Shown here one piece after another: positions 16,380 to 24,631 of a DNA stretch of 64,000 nt. Within the stretch, counting starts at the first letter, position 1. Each line of letters starts with the position of its first letter. A program made the translations under genes and the position numbers. The DNA comes from Pelotomaculum schinkii. Its GTDB lineage: Bacteria; Bacillota; Desulfotomaculia; Desulfotomaculales; Pelotomaculaceae. Location: positions 1 to 64,000 of the forward strand of contig NZ_QFGA01000001.1 in assembly GCF_004369205.1 (NCBI RefSeq), written 5' to 3'. The notes beneath the pieces were generated by a model. That model worked only from the letters and a program-made list of their open reading frames with translations, was not told the DNA's origin and made no database searches.

Positions 16380-16408
16380 ATTTTATTTCTATTAGACAGA
16401 CTTGTCAA
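16380..16408 (-). promoter_or_regulatory. Repressor promoter with operator
   Basis: On the minus strand TTGACA (16408-16403) and TAAAAT (16385-16380) are 17 bases apart. The imperfect palindrome GACAGACTTGTC (16395-16406) overlaps the -35 box and would allow autoregulation. Confidence 0.6.
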
Positions 16409-16442
16409 GTGGTAAATTTTAAATATCTCTTCTTAGAAGATA

Positions 16443-16491
16443 TTGACAATTATGGCTAGGACATATATTCTATATCCAGACAATATTGTCT
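16443..16491 (+). promoter_or_regulatory. Early (Cro-side) promoter with operator
   Basis: TTGACA (16443) and TATTCT (16466) are 17 bases apart. AGACAATATTGTCT (16478-16491), a perfect 14-bp palindrome, covers the expected start site. The half-site GACAA/TTGTC is shared with the other operator. Confidence 0.65.
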
Positions 16492-16510
16492 AGAAAGGCA
16501 GGTGACCTCA

Positions 16511-16750
16511 TTGAGCGATGCAAACTACATCGGCGATAAAATAAAAGAGCTGCGTAAGGAGCGGGGGTGGTCCCAGAGACTGCTGGGCGAGAAGTTCAGC
16601 CCGCCGAAAAGTTTCACGGTAATCTCGCGGTGGGAAAGGGGCAAGGTGGTCCCCTCAACCGGGCACATCAGGGAAATGGCCGGTATCTTCCAAATTTCCA
16701 CTGAGGTTTTTATTTGCCCAGCATCTAGACAGACAATTCAGGCTAATTAA
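16511..16750 (+). CDS. Cro-like XRE family regulator
   Basis: A 79-residue HTH protein: IGDKIKELRKERGWSQRLLGEKFSPPKSFTVISRWERGKVVPST is a canonical XRE helix-turn-helix with the ISRWERG recognition part, and there is no other domain. The start is taken as TTG 16511 because AGGTGA lies five bases before it; a GTG at 16502 falls inside that site. It is the first rightward gene after the divergent S24 repressor and so takes the place of Cro or a second repressor in the phage switch. Confidence 0.8.
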   Translation: MSDANYIGDKIKELRKERGWSQRLLGEKFSPPKSFTVISRWERGKVVPSTGHIREMAGIFQISTEVFICPASRQTIQAN

Positions 16751-16926
16751 AACACCTATCAAACATAAGAAGGGGGGTGGTTAATGGCCGTAAAGTTTTA
16801 AGACAACTGAATAGCCCCGCTCCATACCGGTTGAATCCAGGGGCGGGGCAATTCACAATATAGGTGGACATGTATTTATCACTTGCGCTTTCAATGCGAG
16901 CTTGAAATATGCGGAGGTTTAAAGCA

Positions 16927-17781
16927 TTGGCAGGCTGGATCAAGCTGTGGCGAAAACTAAAAGACAATGGGCACTTAAAGATGCCCGGCACGGCCTTCAA
17001 ACTGTGGATCTATTGCCTCCTGGAGGCTGCCCCACGCCCCGACCGGGCGCGGGAACTGGAAGTCGGGGAACTGTGGCTCAATTACGAGCATATCCGGCAA
17101 GTCATCGGTGAAGCCCACCGGCAGATGAGCAAAAGCACGGTTTCAAGTGCCCTGAAATACTTGGAGCAAAGCGGCTACCTTAAGCTGCAGGCCAAGTCGT
17201 TCTATGGTGTCAAGGCCTGTGTGGCCAACTGGCAGGATTACCAGACGGGTACAATTTCTGTACCCGTGGAAAGTCCTTCGAGTACACCTGCGAGTACGGA
17301 AACTGTACCCGTGGAAGGAGCATCGAGTACACCCACAAGTACAGAAACTGTACCCGTACCTGTACTCGCACCTGTACCTGTGGGGGGAACTGAGCCCAAC
17401 AACGGCGCGGCCTCCCAGTCTCCTAAGAATATTAAGAATAAAGATCTAAAGAATACTGTAGTAGTTGATTTGGCAGAGCATTTTGCCAGAGAATTTGGCA
17501 GGACGCTGACGCCGTTTGAAGTTAGCTATTTAACCAAATGGCGCAGTGAGTTTCCAGAAGAATTGATCCTGGCTGCCCTGGCCAGAGCCACCCTCCGGGA
17601 CAAGCGGAGCCTGGCCTATGTCGGGGGTATCCTGACCAACTGGCAGAAAATAGGTATTCGCACCGTCGATGAGATCCCGCAGGAAAAAACCGTGAGAAGC
17701 CGGCGGAAAAGCGGACAAGCTGGTCAGCAAGATGCGGCTGACCGGAAAAAGAGAGATTTTATCAGATCGTTATACATTTGA
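16927..17781 (+). CDS. DnaD-like phage replication initiator
   Basis: A 284-residue protein. The N-terminal winged helix begins MAGWIKLWRKLKDNGHL and includes FKLWIYCLLEAA and STVSSALKYLEQSGYLKL, as in phage replisome organisers. A Pro/Thr/Val-rich linker (about 110-170, repeats of STETVPV) follows. The C-terminal part FGRTLTPFEVSYLTKWRSEF, then LAYVGGILTNWQKIGI, is a DnaD domain, which loads the helicase at an origin. TTG 16927 is preferred since GGAGG (16913-16917) lies nine bases upstream and the family starts at MxGWIKL. The linker DNA contains repeated GTAC-centred motifs. Confidence 0.82.
   Translation: MAGWIKLWRKLKDNGHLKMPGTAFKLWIYCLLEAAPRPDRARELEVGELWLNYEHIRQVIGEAHRQMSKSTVSSALKYLEQSGYLKLQAKSFYGVKACVANWQDYQTGTISVPVESPSSTPASTETVPVEGASSTPTSTETVPVPVLAPVPVGGTEPNNGAASQSPKNIKNKDLKNTVVVDLAEHFAREFGRTLTPFEVSYLTKWRSEFPEELILAALARATLRDKRSLAYVGGILTNWQKIGIRTVDEIPQEKTVRSRRKSGQAGQQDAADRKKRDFIRSLYI
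17248..17393. repeat. GTAC-centred short repeats, candidate phage origin
   Basis: About ten GTAC motifs occur within 146 bases. The forward form CTGTACCCGT appears three times (from 17258, 17303 and 17348), with variants CTGTACTCGC and CTGTACCTGT. The opposite orientation appears as GAGTACACC and GAGTACGGA. They sit in the linker of the initiator gene, as lambda iterons do in gene O. Protein-level repeats (STETVPV) explain part of this. Confidence 0.5.
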
Positions 17782-17792
17782 GGGAGGTTTCC

Positions 17793-18197
17793 ATGAACGA
17801 AGTGAAAATTACCATACCAGGCCGGCCGGTGCCCAAAAGCCGCCCTCGCATCGGCTACCGCGGGCGCAGCGTGATCTTATACACGCCGCCGGATACGGAA
17901 AACTACGAAAAAGGTGTGGCCAGCGCCGGACAGGAGGCTTGCAAAAGCCCGGCAACCGGGCCGGTAGAAATGGAGATTGCCGTATACTTCAACCCTCAGG
18001 CCAAAGCTTCCACCAGGGGCGGCCGGCGCCGCTCAGGTATACTGCCGGACCTGGACAACTGTGTTAAAGCAATCGTGGACGGGCTCAATAAGGTGGCCTA
18101 TATAGACGGCCGGCAAGTGACGCGCATCCTGGCCGAGCGCAAGGTTGACCCGGTAGAGCGGGCCGAAGTGGTGGTAAGGGCAGCGGAGCAAGGATAA
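17793..18197 (+). CDS. RusA family Holliday junction resolvase
   Basis: A 134-residue nuclease of the RusA/YqaN type. The motif ILPDLDNCVKAIVDGLNKVAYIDGRQV contains the conserved aspartates (PDxDN, then IDDxQV-like IDGRQV) that bind magnesium. The N-terminus ITIPGRPVPKSRPRIGYRG matches the family opening. It cuts four-way junctions made in phage recombination and replication. ATG 17793 has GGGAGG six bases before it; the upstream in-frame start at 17778 overlaps the initiator stop. It belongs to the phage early operon. Confidence 0.88.
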   Translation: MNEVKITIPGRPVPKSRPRIGYRGRSVILYTPPDTENYEKGVASAGQEACKSPATGPVEMEIAVYFNPQAKASTRGGRRRSGILPDLDNCVKAIVDGLNKVAYIDGRQVTRILAERKVDPVERAEVVVRAAEQG

Positions 18198-18365
18198 ATG
18201 CAGGAAGCAATCACCTGCCGATGCTGGTTCTACCGGGCAGATGAAACCGGCGCGTGCTGGGCCAAATGCCCAAAAAGGGTGGCAAGCTGTGTCGTGTGTG
18301 GATTTGGAGGCAGGCAGTTTAAGCCGGCCGGGAAGCTGAAGAAATACCGGAATAAGGTAAAATGA
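18198..18365 (+). CDS. 55-residue Cys-rich phage protein
   Basis: A short frame that starts immediately at the stop of the RusA gene (TAAATG), behind AGCAAGGA. The product has six cysteines: C7, C9, C20, C24, C31 and C34, giving CRC, CWAKC and CVVC, and then a basic tail (FKPAGKLKKYRNKVK). The pattern suggests a small zinc-binding, nucleic-acid-binding protein of the kind found in phage early operons. The tight spacing, ribosome site and fit between two phage genes support it; no family is recognised. Confidence 0.55.
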   Translation: MQEAITCRCWFYRADETGACWAKCPKRVASCVVCGFGGRQFKPAGKLKKYRNKVK

Positions 18366-18379
18366 GATAAGGAGAAGCG

Positions 18380-18751
18380 ATGAGGAAAGCTGACTTTACA
18401 GCAAGAGTGAAGAAAATTGAAATCGTTAACCGGGTGCTGTCAGACGGCTGGGCTCAGTCCATCCGGGTGGTCCTGGAGGACATTGAACTAACTGACGAGA
18501 ACCTTTTGGAGCTGAAGCAATTTAAACCCAACGAGCAGGTGCTGGTAGAGCTGAGCCCGGCCCAGGTCAACCTGCTCGACTTCGATGCCAAAAAACAGGC
18601 AGCGGTAAGCACGGAGCCAGGCAGCCAGGAATTGCTTGGGAACAGTAGCATGGACGTTGAGGAAAAAGAGTTCATGAACTTTATGGAGGGGGACGAGCCC
18701 CTGGGTGGAAACGAAAGGGTGGAAAAGGAGTGGAAGTTTGAGCGCTCCTGA
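18380..18751 (+). CDS. Hypothetical phage protein
   Basis: A 123-residue acidic protein of unknown family with a strong ATAAGGAGA site before ATG 18380. The first half (ARVKKIEIVNRVLSDGWAQSIRVVLEDIEL, then LKQFKPNEQVLVELSPAQVNLLDF) looks like a small beta-rich domain; the rest is a disordered acidic tail (DVEEKEFMNFMEGDEPLGG). It is the last gene of the phage early run and ends before a terminator-like hairpin. Confidence 0.6.
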   Translation: MRKADFTARVKKIEIVNRVLSDGWAQSIRVVLEDIELTDENLLELKQFKPNEQVLVELSPAQVNLLDFDAKKQAAVSTEPGSQELLGNSSMDVEEKEFMNFMEGDEPLGGNERVEKEWKFERS

Positions 18752-19094
18752 CCAGATGAGTTTAATCTCAGAAAGGCGTTCCGGGACATAACCGTACGAA
18801 TAACTAACTTTTTGCAGGAGCTGTTCACAGCTATATGGATTTTCCATAGCCCGCTCCAACTGGTATTTGCAAGCCGCACATGATAGGTGGAGCGGGCTTT
18901 GTATTTAAATACTAAAAAATTTTGAGTACAATAATGTCGTTTTCTGAAAAAATATATGCTTACAGGCAGGAAATCCCACCTTGAAATAGAAGAAATTATA
19001 TTTTTAAAGGGACTGTTACTTCTCATTCTGAATAGTTATAGCTATAAGGTGTCAATAATATATTGTATTATTTATTTTAAAAGGATGGTTATTT
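18752..19094 (+). other. Junction between phage module and defence cluster
   Basis: No gene is seen in this stretch of about 340 bases. It contains a strong hairpin AGCCCGCTCCA / TGGAGCGGGCT (18848-18898) followed by TTTGTATTT, a likely terminator for the phage operon, and then AT-rich DNA up to 19090 that probably holds the promoter of the next gene. Base composition drops in GC here, marking a join between modules. Confidence 0.6.
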
Positions 19095-20009
19095 TTGTCT
19101 TCTGTAAAAGATTATTTGACTAAAGAAAGCGCCTCGCTTCAGGAACTGAGTGGCAGTTTTGCTCCTGAATATCAGCATGAGGTAATGAAATCATCTTTAG
19201 AATCCTCACTGTTGCCAGAGGCTTCTTTCAATCTTTTGCTACTGGCCGAAGGGGCAACAGCTAATGAATTATTGCATAACTTGGCCCAGGTCGCCTATGA
19301 CCGTTTTGTTTCAGGTTATCTTGAGCAGATGGGGACTTACGCTGCTTTGACTGTTGAGGAACTTTCGGGGGTAAAAGTATCGGTATTTTCGGGGCAGGAT
19401 TTTGGTACGGAGCAATTGGAGAAATTGCTCGCCCTGTTTACTGGTGCACGCTCTGATGATCCCGTCCTGGAGTGGTTTGTAAGTGATGGTGCTACTATTT
19501 TAAGTGATGTTAGAACACGTCTTTTGGTTAAAGATGTGGACGGCCTTGCCGCGCTGATCCGCCAGTTGGAATATTACTCCGTATTCTTTTCGTCTCCTGC
19601 TGATGAAGTGGAAAGTTACAGTTATCTGATTGATATAGTGGAGCGAATTGTCCCCGATTTGACGGATTTAAAATTATTAACAGAGACAAAGACAATAGAA
19701 GTAGTTTTGGGAAAGGAAATCTTTGAATTTGACCAGTGGGTTAATGACGCTTTTCATCTGATTGACTGGAAAGAATGTTTTCTGAAAATAGCTGCGGAAG
19801 CACTAAAAGATGCCGCTCAAAAAATTTCCAAAGATACCGATGATAAGAACGAGCCAAAATCACAGGGTTCATTGATAATAGGCTTCACGTCGGAGTTGGA
19901 GGCTTCTCAATGGTCATTAGGAGTGATAGATGAAATAGATATTGCGGAAACAGAAAAAGGGGGTCTATATGGACAAGCCGGTGCTCCCACATCCGGTGCA
20001 GCTGCATGA
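19095..20009 (+). CDS. Unknown protein, first gene of defence-like cluster
   Basis: A 304-residue protein with no recognised family, signal peptide or membrane segment. It is acidic and rich in helices (NLLLLAEGATANELLHNLAQVAYDRFVSGYLEQM) and ends in a poor-complexity tail (GLYGQAGAPTSGAAA). The start is TTG 19095 with AAAAGGATGG upstream. The last 41 bases overlap the SecB-like gene, suggesting coupled translation. Position at the head of a cluster that includes a PD-(D/E)XK protein and a type III restriction set suggests a regulatory or sensor partner, but that is inference only. Confidence 0.6.
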   Translation: MSSVKDYLTKESASLQELSGSFAPEYQHEVMKSSLESSLLPEASFNLLLLAEGATANELLHNLAQVAYDRFVSGYLEQMGTYAALTVEELSGVKVSVFSGQDFGTEQLEKLLALFTGARSDDPVLEWFVSDGATILSDVRTRLLVKDVDGLAALIRQLEYYSVFFSSPADEVESYSYLIDIVERIVPDLTDLKLLTETKTIEVVLGKEIFEFDQWVNDAFHLIDWKECFLKIAAEALKDAAQKISKDTDDKNEPKSQGSLIIGFTSELEASQWSLGVIDEIDIAETEKGGLYGQAGAPTSGAAA

Positions 20010-20379
20010 GGTTGTTTTAGAAAAAATAAACTGCCGGCGGATCGGCAATTTTTCTCCCAAAGCCAGTTACCGGATGAACTTTGCTGTGCGCACGAAATCT
20101 ATAAGTAAAACTGAGGCTTATGGATATCTCTGTCTAAAAGTATTTTTTGATGGACAGCCGAATGTATTTTCAATGGAAATTATTGTGCGCGGTAAATTTA
20201 TTGATGAAAATGCAACTAACCGTAGTATGCTGAAGCGTTTTGCCGAGAGACAAAGTTTACCCCTATTGCTGCCCTGGGCGCGGGAGGCAGTATCTTCATT
20301 AACCCGGCGGATGGGCTATCCTCCTCTCCTTATACCGCTCATTGATGTTTCTGCAACGTTACGTACAAAAGAGGTATAG
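19969..20379 (+). CDS. SecB-like chaperone-fold protein
   Basis: A 136-residue protein with the SecB-like layout: strands around LEKINCRRIGNF and YRMNFAVRTKSISKTEAYGYLCLKVFFD, then MEIIVRGKFIDEN, and the helical end LPLLLPWAREAVSSLTRRMGYPPLLIPLIDVSATL, which matches the LP.L.PYLR...S.LT...G.PPL..P..N pattern. SecB-fold proteins hold unfolded clients and also occur as chaperones in toxin-antitoxin sets and phage islands. The start at 19969 follows GGGGGT; the frame opens upstream inside the previous gene. Its client here could be one of the neighbouring proteins (inference). Confidence 0.65.
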   Translation: MDKPVLPHPVQLHEVVLEKINCRRIGNFSPKASYRMNFAVRTKSISKTEAYGYLCLKVFFDGQPNVFSMEIIVRGKFIDENATNRSMLKRFAERQSLPLLLPWAREAVSSLTRRMGYPPLLIPLIDVSATLRTKEV

Positions 20380-20409
20380 GTGAGGGATAGTTGCAAGGAG
20401 GGAGAATAA

Positions 20410-21138
20410 ATGCTCTTTTCATTTTTTCACGCTGATATCTATATGGATGACGTAAACAGCCAGCAAGCAATTCACGATCTTGCTGACTTTCTTTTTCAGG
20501 AGCAGGATTTTTTAACAGATGCGGCTGACGTCGTTCTAAGTAATGATACTGTAATGAAATTTGAATACTGGAAAATAGCTTACCTAAGAAAGGTTGTCAG
20601 CAAGAAAAAAGAAAAATTGCGCAACAAGTTTACCGATTTGTTAGCTACAGTATTTGAACTGGCCTGGACTCCTCCAAAAGGAGAAACCGAGGTAGATTAC
20701 CTGCGCAGGCTTCGCGGGGGTATACTGGAAGTACTGGTATCGCGTTTTTTAATGGTGCGCTATCCCTGCATGGGCTGCAACTGCCATGTTTTAGTGGATG
20801 CTGAGCCGTTAAAAGGTTCTAATGGCGCACCAAAGACAGTGGACGTAGCGGGAGTGGACAAGCTTGATAATCCGCAACAAGGTGAGTTGTACGAATGCAA
20901 GGTAGGTAGTTTTCATATCAAAAAATATCATCTTGAATTCATTGGCAACACGCGCTTATATCTTGATCAAAATGGTTTAACAGCTGTTTTGGCTGCGGTG
21001 GTTTCCTTTGAAAACGAGGTTTTATTGAAGGCGTCCTTTAGAAGACTAGGTTACTCTACCCAAAAGATGATTTCTCGCAAACACTTAAAAAGTTTGGTGA
21101 GCTATGAAAAAGTAAAATCAGTGTTAACAGCGGTTTGA
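20410..21138 (+). CDS. Putative PD-(D/E)XK nuclease-fold protein
   Basis: A 242-residue protein. Residues 100-170 carry a credible PD-(D/E)XK core: E107 in the helix GGILEVLVSRFL, D145 in KTVDVAGVD, and E162-C163-K164 in GELYECKVGSF. A Cys cluster (YPCMGCNCHVLVD) lies between. The first 90 residues are helical and unassigned. If active, it would be a metal-dependent DNA nuclease. The ribosome site AAGGAGGGAG is strong. It stands 30 bases after the SecB-like gene and 113 before the Res gene, so the three upstream genes may form one unit with the restriction genes. Confidence 0.6.
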   Translation: MLFSFFHADIYMDDVNSQQAIHDLADFLFQEQDFLTDAADVVLSNDTVMKFEYWKIAYLRKVVSKKKEKLRNKFTDLLATVFELAWTPPKGETEVDYLRRLRGGILEVLVSRFLMVRYPCMGCNCHVLVDAEPLKGSNGAPKTVDVAGVDKLDNPQQGELYECKVGSFHIKKYHLEFIGNTRLYLDQNGLTAVLAAVVSFENEVLLKASFRRLGYSTQKMISRKHLKSLVSYEKVKSVLTAV

Positions 21139-21168
21139 ACAGGGAAAAATATGGATATTTAGAATAAA

Positions 21169-21235
21169 AACATTTAAATGTTAAAGTATCACTTGTAATT
21201 GATTAAACCATATTAGCTAACTGCAACGAGTGCAG
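21169..21235 (+). promoter_or_regulatory. Palindrome and hairpin ahead of res
   Basis: The 113-base gap before res holds AACATTTAAATGTT (21169-21182, perfect palindrome) and CTGCA/TGCAG (21221-21235) flanking five bases, just before the ribosome site. It could be an operator plus leader hairpin, which would give the restriction genes their own control. Confidence 0.4.
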
Positions 21236-21251
21236 GTAAAGGATTTAGATT

Positions 21252-23939
21252 ATGAACAATTTACACCAACTACTTGCTCAGCATACCAAAGAATGGTGTG
21301 AAGCAGGTTATCCCTGCGAGGATTACCCCGTTATCTCCGAAATTCTTGAATATCAAATAGAGCCCGAAACAAAAATATTAAAATTCTTGCGCAAACCACA
21401 ATTGTGGGCGCTTGAAATATACTGGTATTTGCGTTTGGTGGAGAAAACGCCCCATATCTTTGATCTTTACAACAGCTACTTCCCTAAGTTAAGGGAAAAA
21501 CGCCAGGTACTAGGCTTAACGGCTGAAGCGATCAGGGATTTTATTGAAGACGAGGGGATAGATGCTCTCTGGGAGCGGATTAAAACAGATGACTCCTTTG
21601 TGCGGGACTTTAAACTGGAATCCTTAAGGGAGACCTTGACTCTGGATTATCCCAGCTATATTTTTGCCCTGGCGATGGGTGCGGGTAAGACCATTTTGAT
21701 TGCGGCCATCATTGCTACTGAATTCGGTATGGCTTTGGAATACCCCGACGGACCGTTTGTCCAAAACGCCCTGGTTTTTGCGCCGGGTAAGACCATAATC
21801 GAATCCTTACGGGAGATATCCCAGGTCCCCTATCAGAAAATATTGCCGGCACGTCTTTATAAACCGTTTGCCGCCAGCGTAAAATTGACCTTTACCCGTG
21901 ATGGAGAGAAAGATTTGCCTGTGATCCGGGGTTCCTCCTTCAACGTGGTGGTGACCAATACCGAAAAAATCCGTATCCAGAAGGAAACCATTCGCAAGAA
22001 CGACCTGGGACGTATACATTTCTCCTTTGGAGATGAGGATAAAGCCTTCGAGGAAGTCGCTAATTTGCGGCTCCAGGCCATCGCCAGCTTGCCCCGGTTA
22101 GCGGTTTTCTCCGACGAAGCCCATCATACTTATGGTCAAAGCCTCCTCGGCAAGTGGGAGAAAGACCGTGTCACAGGGGAGAGGGTTTTCAAGGAGGCTG
22201 GCATTAAAAAGGTCAGAAAGACGGTGGACTATCTTGCGGCTAACACGGACCTGGTATGTGTGGTTAATACGACAGGTACGCCTTATTTTGAACGCCAACC
22301 ATTGAAGGATGTGGTCATTTGGTATGGCCTGTCTGAGGGTATTGCCGACGGCATTCTGAAAGAGTTAGCAGGTAACATCCTGGATTACGGTTTTGATGCC
22401 AACAATACTGGTCAATTCATTACCGAGGTCATAACCGATTTCTTTCGCGATTACGCAGATGTACGACTCCCTAACGGTGCGCCTGCCAGACTGGCAATTT
22501 ATTTTCCCCAGACCGATGATCTGGATGAAATGCGTCCCTATGTGGAGGCAGCTCTGGTTGCCTGTGGCCAGTCCCCCGCGGTCATCATAAAGAACACATC
22601 CGAATCCACAAAAGAAGAGATTGATGCCTTTAACCGTTTAAATGACCCGTATTCACCACACCGCGTTGTTTTACTGGTTAACAAAGGCACCGAAGGCTGG
22701 AACTGTCCCAGTCTTTTTGCCTGTGCGCTTGCCCGTAAGCTTAAGACATCAAACAACTTTGTCCTGCAAGCTGCCACTCGCTGCCTGCGGCAAGTGCCAG
22801 GAAATAATGTTAAAGCCCGTGTCTATTTGTCAAGGGACAACCGCTCTATTTTGGACCGCCAGCTCCAGGAAACATACGGAGAGACCATAGCAGATTTAAA
22901 CCAGGCCGGACGGGAAACCCGCTCTAGTACTATAAGGTTACGTAAAATAAAAATGCCGCCCCTGGTTGTTACGCGTATTTTGCGTACCGTTACACGTAAG
23001 CATGTTTCGGAAATAATGCCCCTTTCGTTGAGCAAACCAAAGTCGTCCGGCTCTGATGTAATAACCAAGGCCGTTTTGACATTATCTGAGCAGCAGGCGA
23101 CTTTTAGCGTTCTGCAGCAACTGGGTGACACGGTGGTGATTGAGGCTGCTTCCAATACATTGGACCTTTATGCCGCCGCAGTGAAACTTGCTATGGATTA
23201 CCGGCTCGACTTATGGGTGGTTTATGAGCAGTTGGTTGAGCTTTATGGTTCCGATAACGAAATTCCCTTTAAACACATGACTGACCTGGCCCGGCAGATT
23301 GAGAAGCAGACCCGTCACTACCATGTTGTTGAAGAGAAGGTAGATGTGGCGTTAGCTTTGGTAAAACCGGAGGGTTTTGTCCGGGAAACCGGTGTCGATG
23401 GATCTGAGGTATATACCGCCGAAATCACCTATCCGAAGGACCGGGAGCATTTACTCACCCACATCGAAGATATCAAAGATAACGCCGGAGCTTTTGGGTT
23501 CCACTACACGCCTTATAACTTTGATTCCAACCCGGAAAAATCTTTCTTTGAGCAAATGCTGACCCACCTGAACCTGTATCCAGAAGAAGTTGAAGATATT
23601 TATTTTACCGGCGCGCTGACAGATCCGGATAAGACCGACTTTTTTGTGGAGTACAAGGATGATAAAGGTAAATGGCGGCGCTATACCCCCGATTTTATCA
23701 TCCGTAAAAAAGACAGTGACGGGAAGCCCGGTAGATGTTTAATCATTGAGATTAAAGCCGAGCGGGAGCGCAACCATCCGCTGGACGGTGAAAATGGACG
23801 CAAGGCTCTAGCGTTACGCAAATGGGAAGAGCTCAATCCAGACCGCCTCCAGTACGAGATGATCTTTACAGCTACTGATACCGTCTCTATGGACCAAATA
23901 AAGATAGCCCGCCAATTCTCAAGAGGGGATAAACAATGA
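21252..23939 (+). CDS. Type III restriction enzyme Res subunit-like helicase-nuclease
   Basis: An 895-residue SF2 helicase with Walker A AMGAGKT (141-147), DEAH box SDEAHH (287-292), a motif III-like NTTGTP, and motif VI-region NKGTEGWNCPSLFACALAR with LQAATRCLRQ. The C-terminus (about 805-840) has YTPDFII and CLIIEIKAE, a PD-(D/E)XK nuclease. This matches Res subunits of type III restriction-modification, which move along DNA using ATP and cut near unmethylated sites together with Mod. Its stop overlaps the next start as ATGA. The length is typical. Confidence 0.88.
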   Translation: MNNLHQLLAQHTKEWCEAGYPCEDYPVISEILEYQIEPETKILKFLRKPQLWALEIYWYLRLVEKTPHIFDLYNSYFPKLREKRQVLGLTAEAIRDFIEDEGIDALWERIKTDDSFVRDFKLESLRETLTLDYPSYIFALAMGAGKTILIAAIIATEFGMALEYPDGPFVQNALVFAPGKTIIESLREISQVPYQKILPARLYKPFAASVKLTFTRDGEKDLPVIRGSSFNVVVTNTEKIRIQKETIRKNDLGRIHFSFGDEDKAFEEVANLRLQAIASLPRLAVFSDEAHHTYGQSLLGKWEKDRVTGERVFKEAGIKKVRKTVDYLAANTDLVCVVNTTGTPYFERQPLKDVVIWYGLSEGIADGILKELAGNILDYGFDANNTGQFITEVITDFFRDYADVRLPNGAPARLAIYFPQTDDLDEMRPYVEAALVACGQSPAVIIKNTSESTKEEIDAFNRLNDPYSPHRVVLLVNKGTEGWNCPSLFACALARKLKTSNNFVLQAATRCLRQVPGNNVKARVYLSRDNRSILDRQLQETYGETIADLNQAGRETRSSTIRLRKIKMPPLVVTRILRTVTRKHVSEIMPLSLSKPKSSGSDVITKAVLTLSEQQATFSVLQQLGDTVVIEAASNTLDLYAAAVKLAMDYRLDLWVVYEQLVELYGSDNEIPFKHMTDLARQIEKQTRHYHVVEEKVDVALALVKPEGFVRETGVDGSEVYTAEITYPKDREHLLTHIEDIKDNAGAFGFHYTPYNFDSNPEKSFFEQMLTHLNLYPEEVEDIYFTGALTDPDKTDFFVEYKDDKGKWRRYTPDFIIRKKDSDGKPGRCLIIEIKAERERNHPLDGENGRKALALRKWEELNPDRLQYEMIFTATDTVSMDQIKIARQFSRGDKQ

Positions 23940-24631
23940 GCGCAACACTTTTTAAAAAGGTAGATTATTCACTGGCAAAACTCATTCATGACATTGAGCA
24001 GGGGGAGATTGGACTTCCGGACATCCAGCGGCCATTTGTATGGGAGGCCACCAAGGTCCGCGATCTGTTTGATTCTATGTATAAAGGGTTTCCAGTCGGT
24101 TACCTGTTGTTTTGGTCAAAGGACACTCTTTCTGAAGATTTTTGGAATATTGCCCTCGTCAATAACCTGGAATCCTCGGCAGGCCGGACTCCGGTACTAT
24201 TTGCTTATTACGCGGCACTAAACCTGCTCGATGCGAAGGTGCTTTTTTCAAAAATGAAAGTTTCAGAATTACTGGACCCAGCGCTAAAAACGAAAAAGTC
24301 GGCCACGGAACGACACCACCTTTTCCCGAAAGGTTACCTGCATAAGCTAGGTATTACCGAGGTGCGGGACACAAACCAGATTGCCAATTACGCCCTGGTA
24401 GAATGGGACGACAACATCGGCATCTCAGACAAATCCCCGTCGGAATACTTTCCTCTCTACGCCCAGCGCTTTACGCCGGAAGAGCTGGCGCAGATGATGG
24501 AATGGCATGCGCTGCCGGAAGGTTGGGATAGGATGGGATATACGGAGTTTCTTACGGAACGGCGCAAGCTCATCTCCCGTGTGATCCGGAAGGGTTTTGA
24601 AAAGCTTTTTGGTCAGGGGGTTGGCGCATGA
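23936..24631 (+). CDS. Short DUF262/HNH (GmrSD-like) protein
   Basis: A 231-residue protein. Residues 1-62 are the start of a DUF262 domain (LPDIQRPFVWEATKVRDLFDSMYKGFPVGYLLFW). Residues 120-231 are the C-terminal DUF1524-type HNH part (ERHHLFPKGYLHKLGI, then NYALVEWDDNIGISDKSPSEYF). Full GmrSD-type proteins usually have over 500 residues, and the DGQQR motif that normally follows LLFW is absent, so the middle appears deleted in frame. GmrSD enzymes cut DNA with modified bases. It overlaps res and mod by ATGA at both ends, so the shortened form is kept in the operon. Confidence 0.75.
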   Translation: MSATLFKKVDYSLAKLIHDIEQGEIGLPDIQRPFVWEATKVRDLFDSMYKGFPVGYLLFWSKDTLSEDFWNIALVNNLESSAGRTPVLFAYYAALNLLDAKVLFSKMKVSELLDPALKTKKSATERHHLFPKGYLHKLGITEVRDTNQIANYALVEWDDNIGISDKSPSEYFPLYAQRFTPEELAQMMEWHALPEGWDRMGYTEFLTERRKLISRVIRKGFEKLFGQGVGA

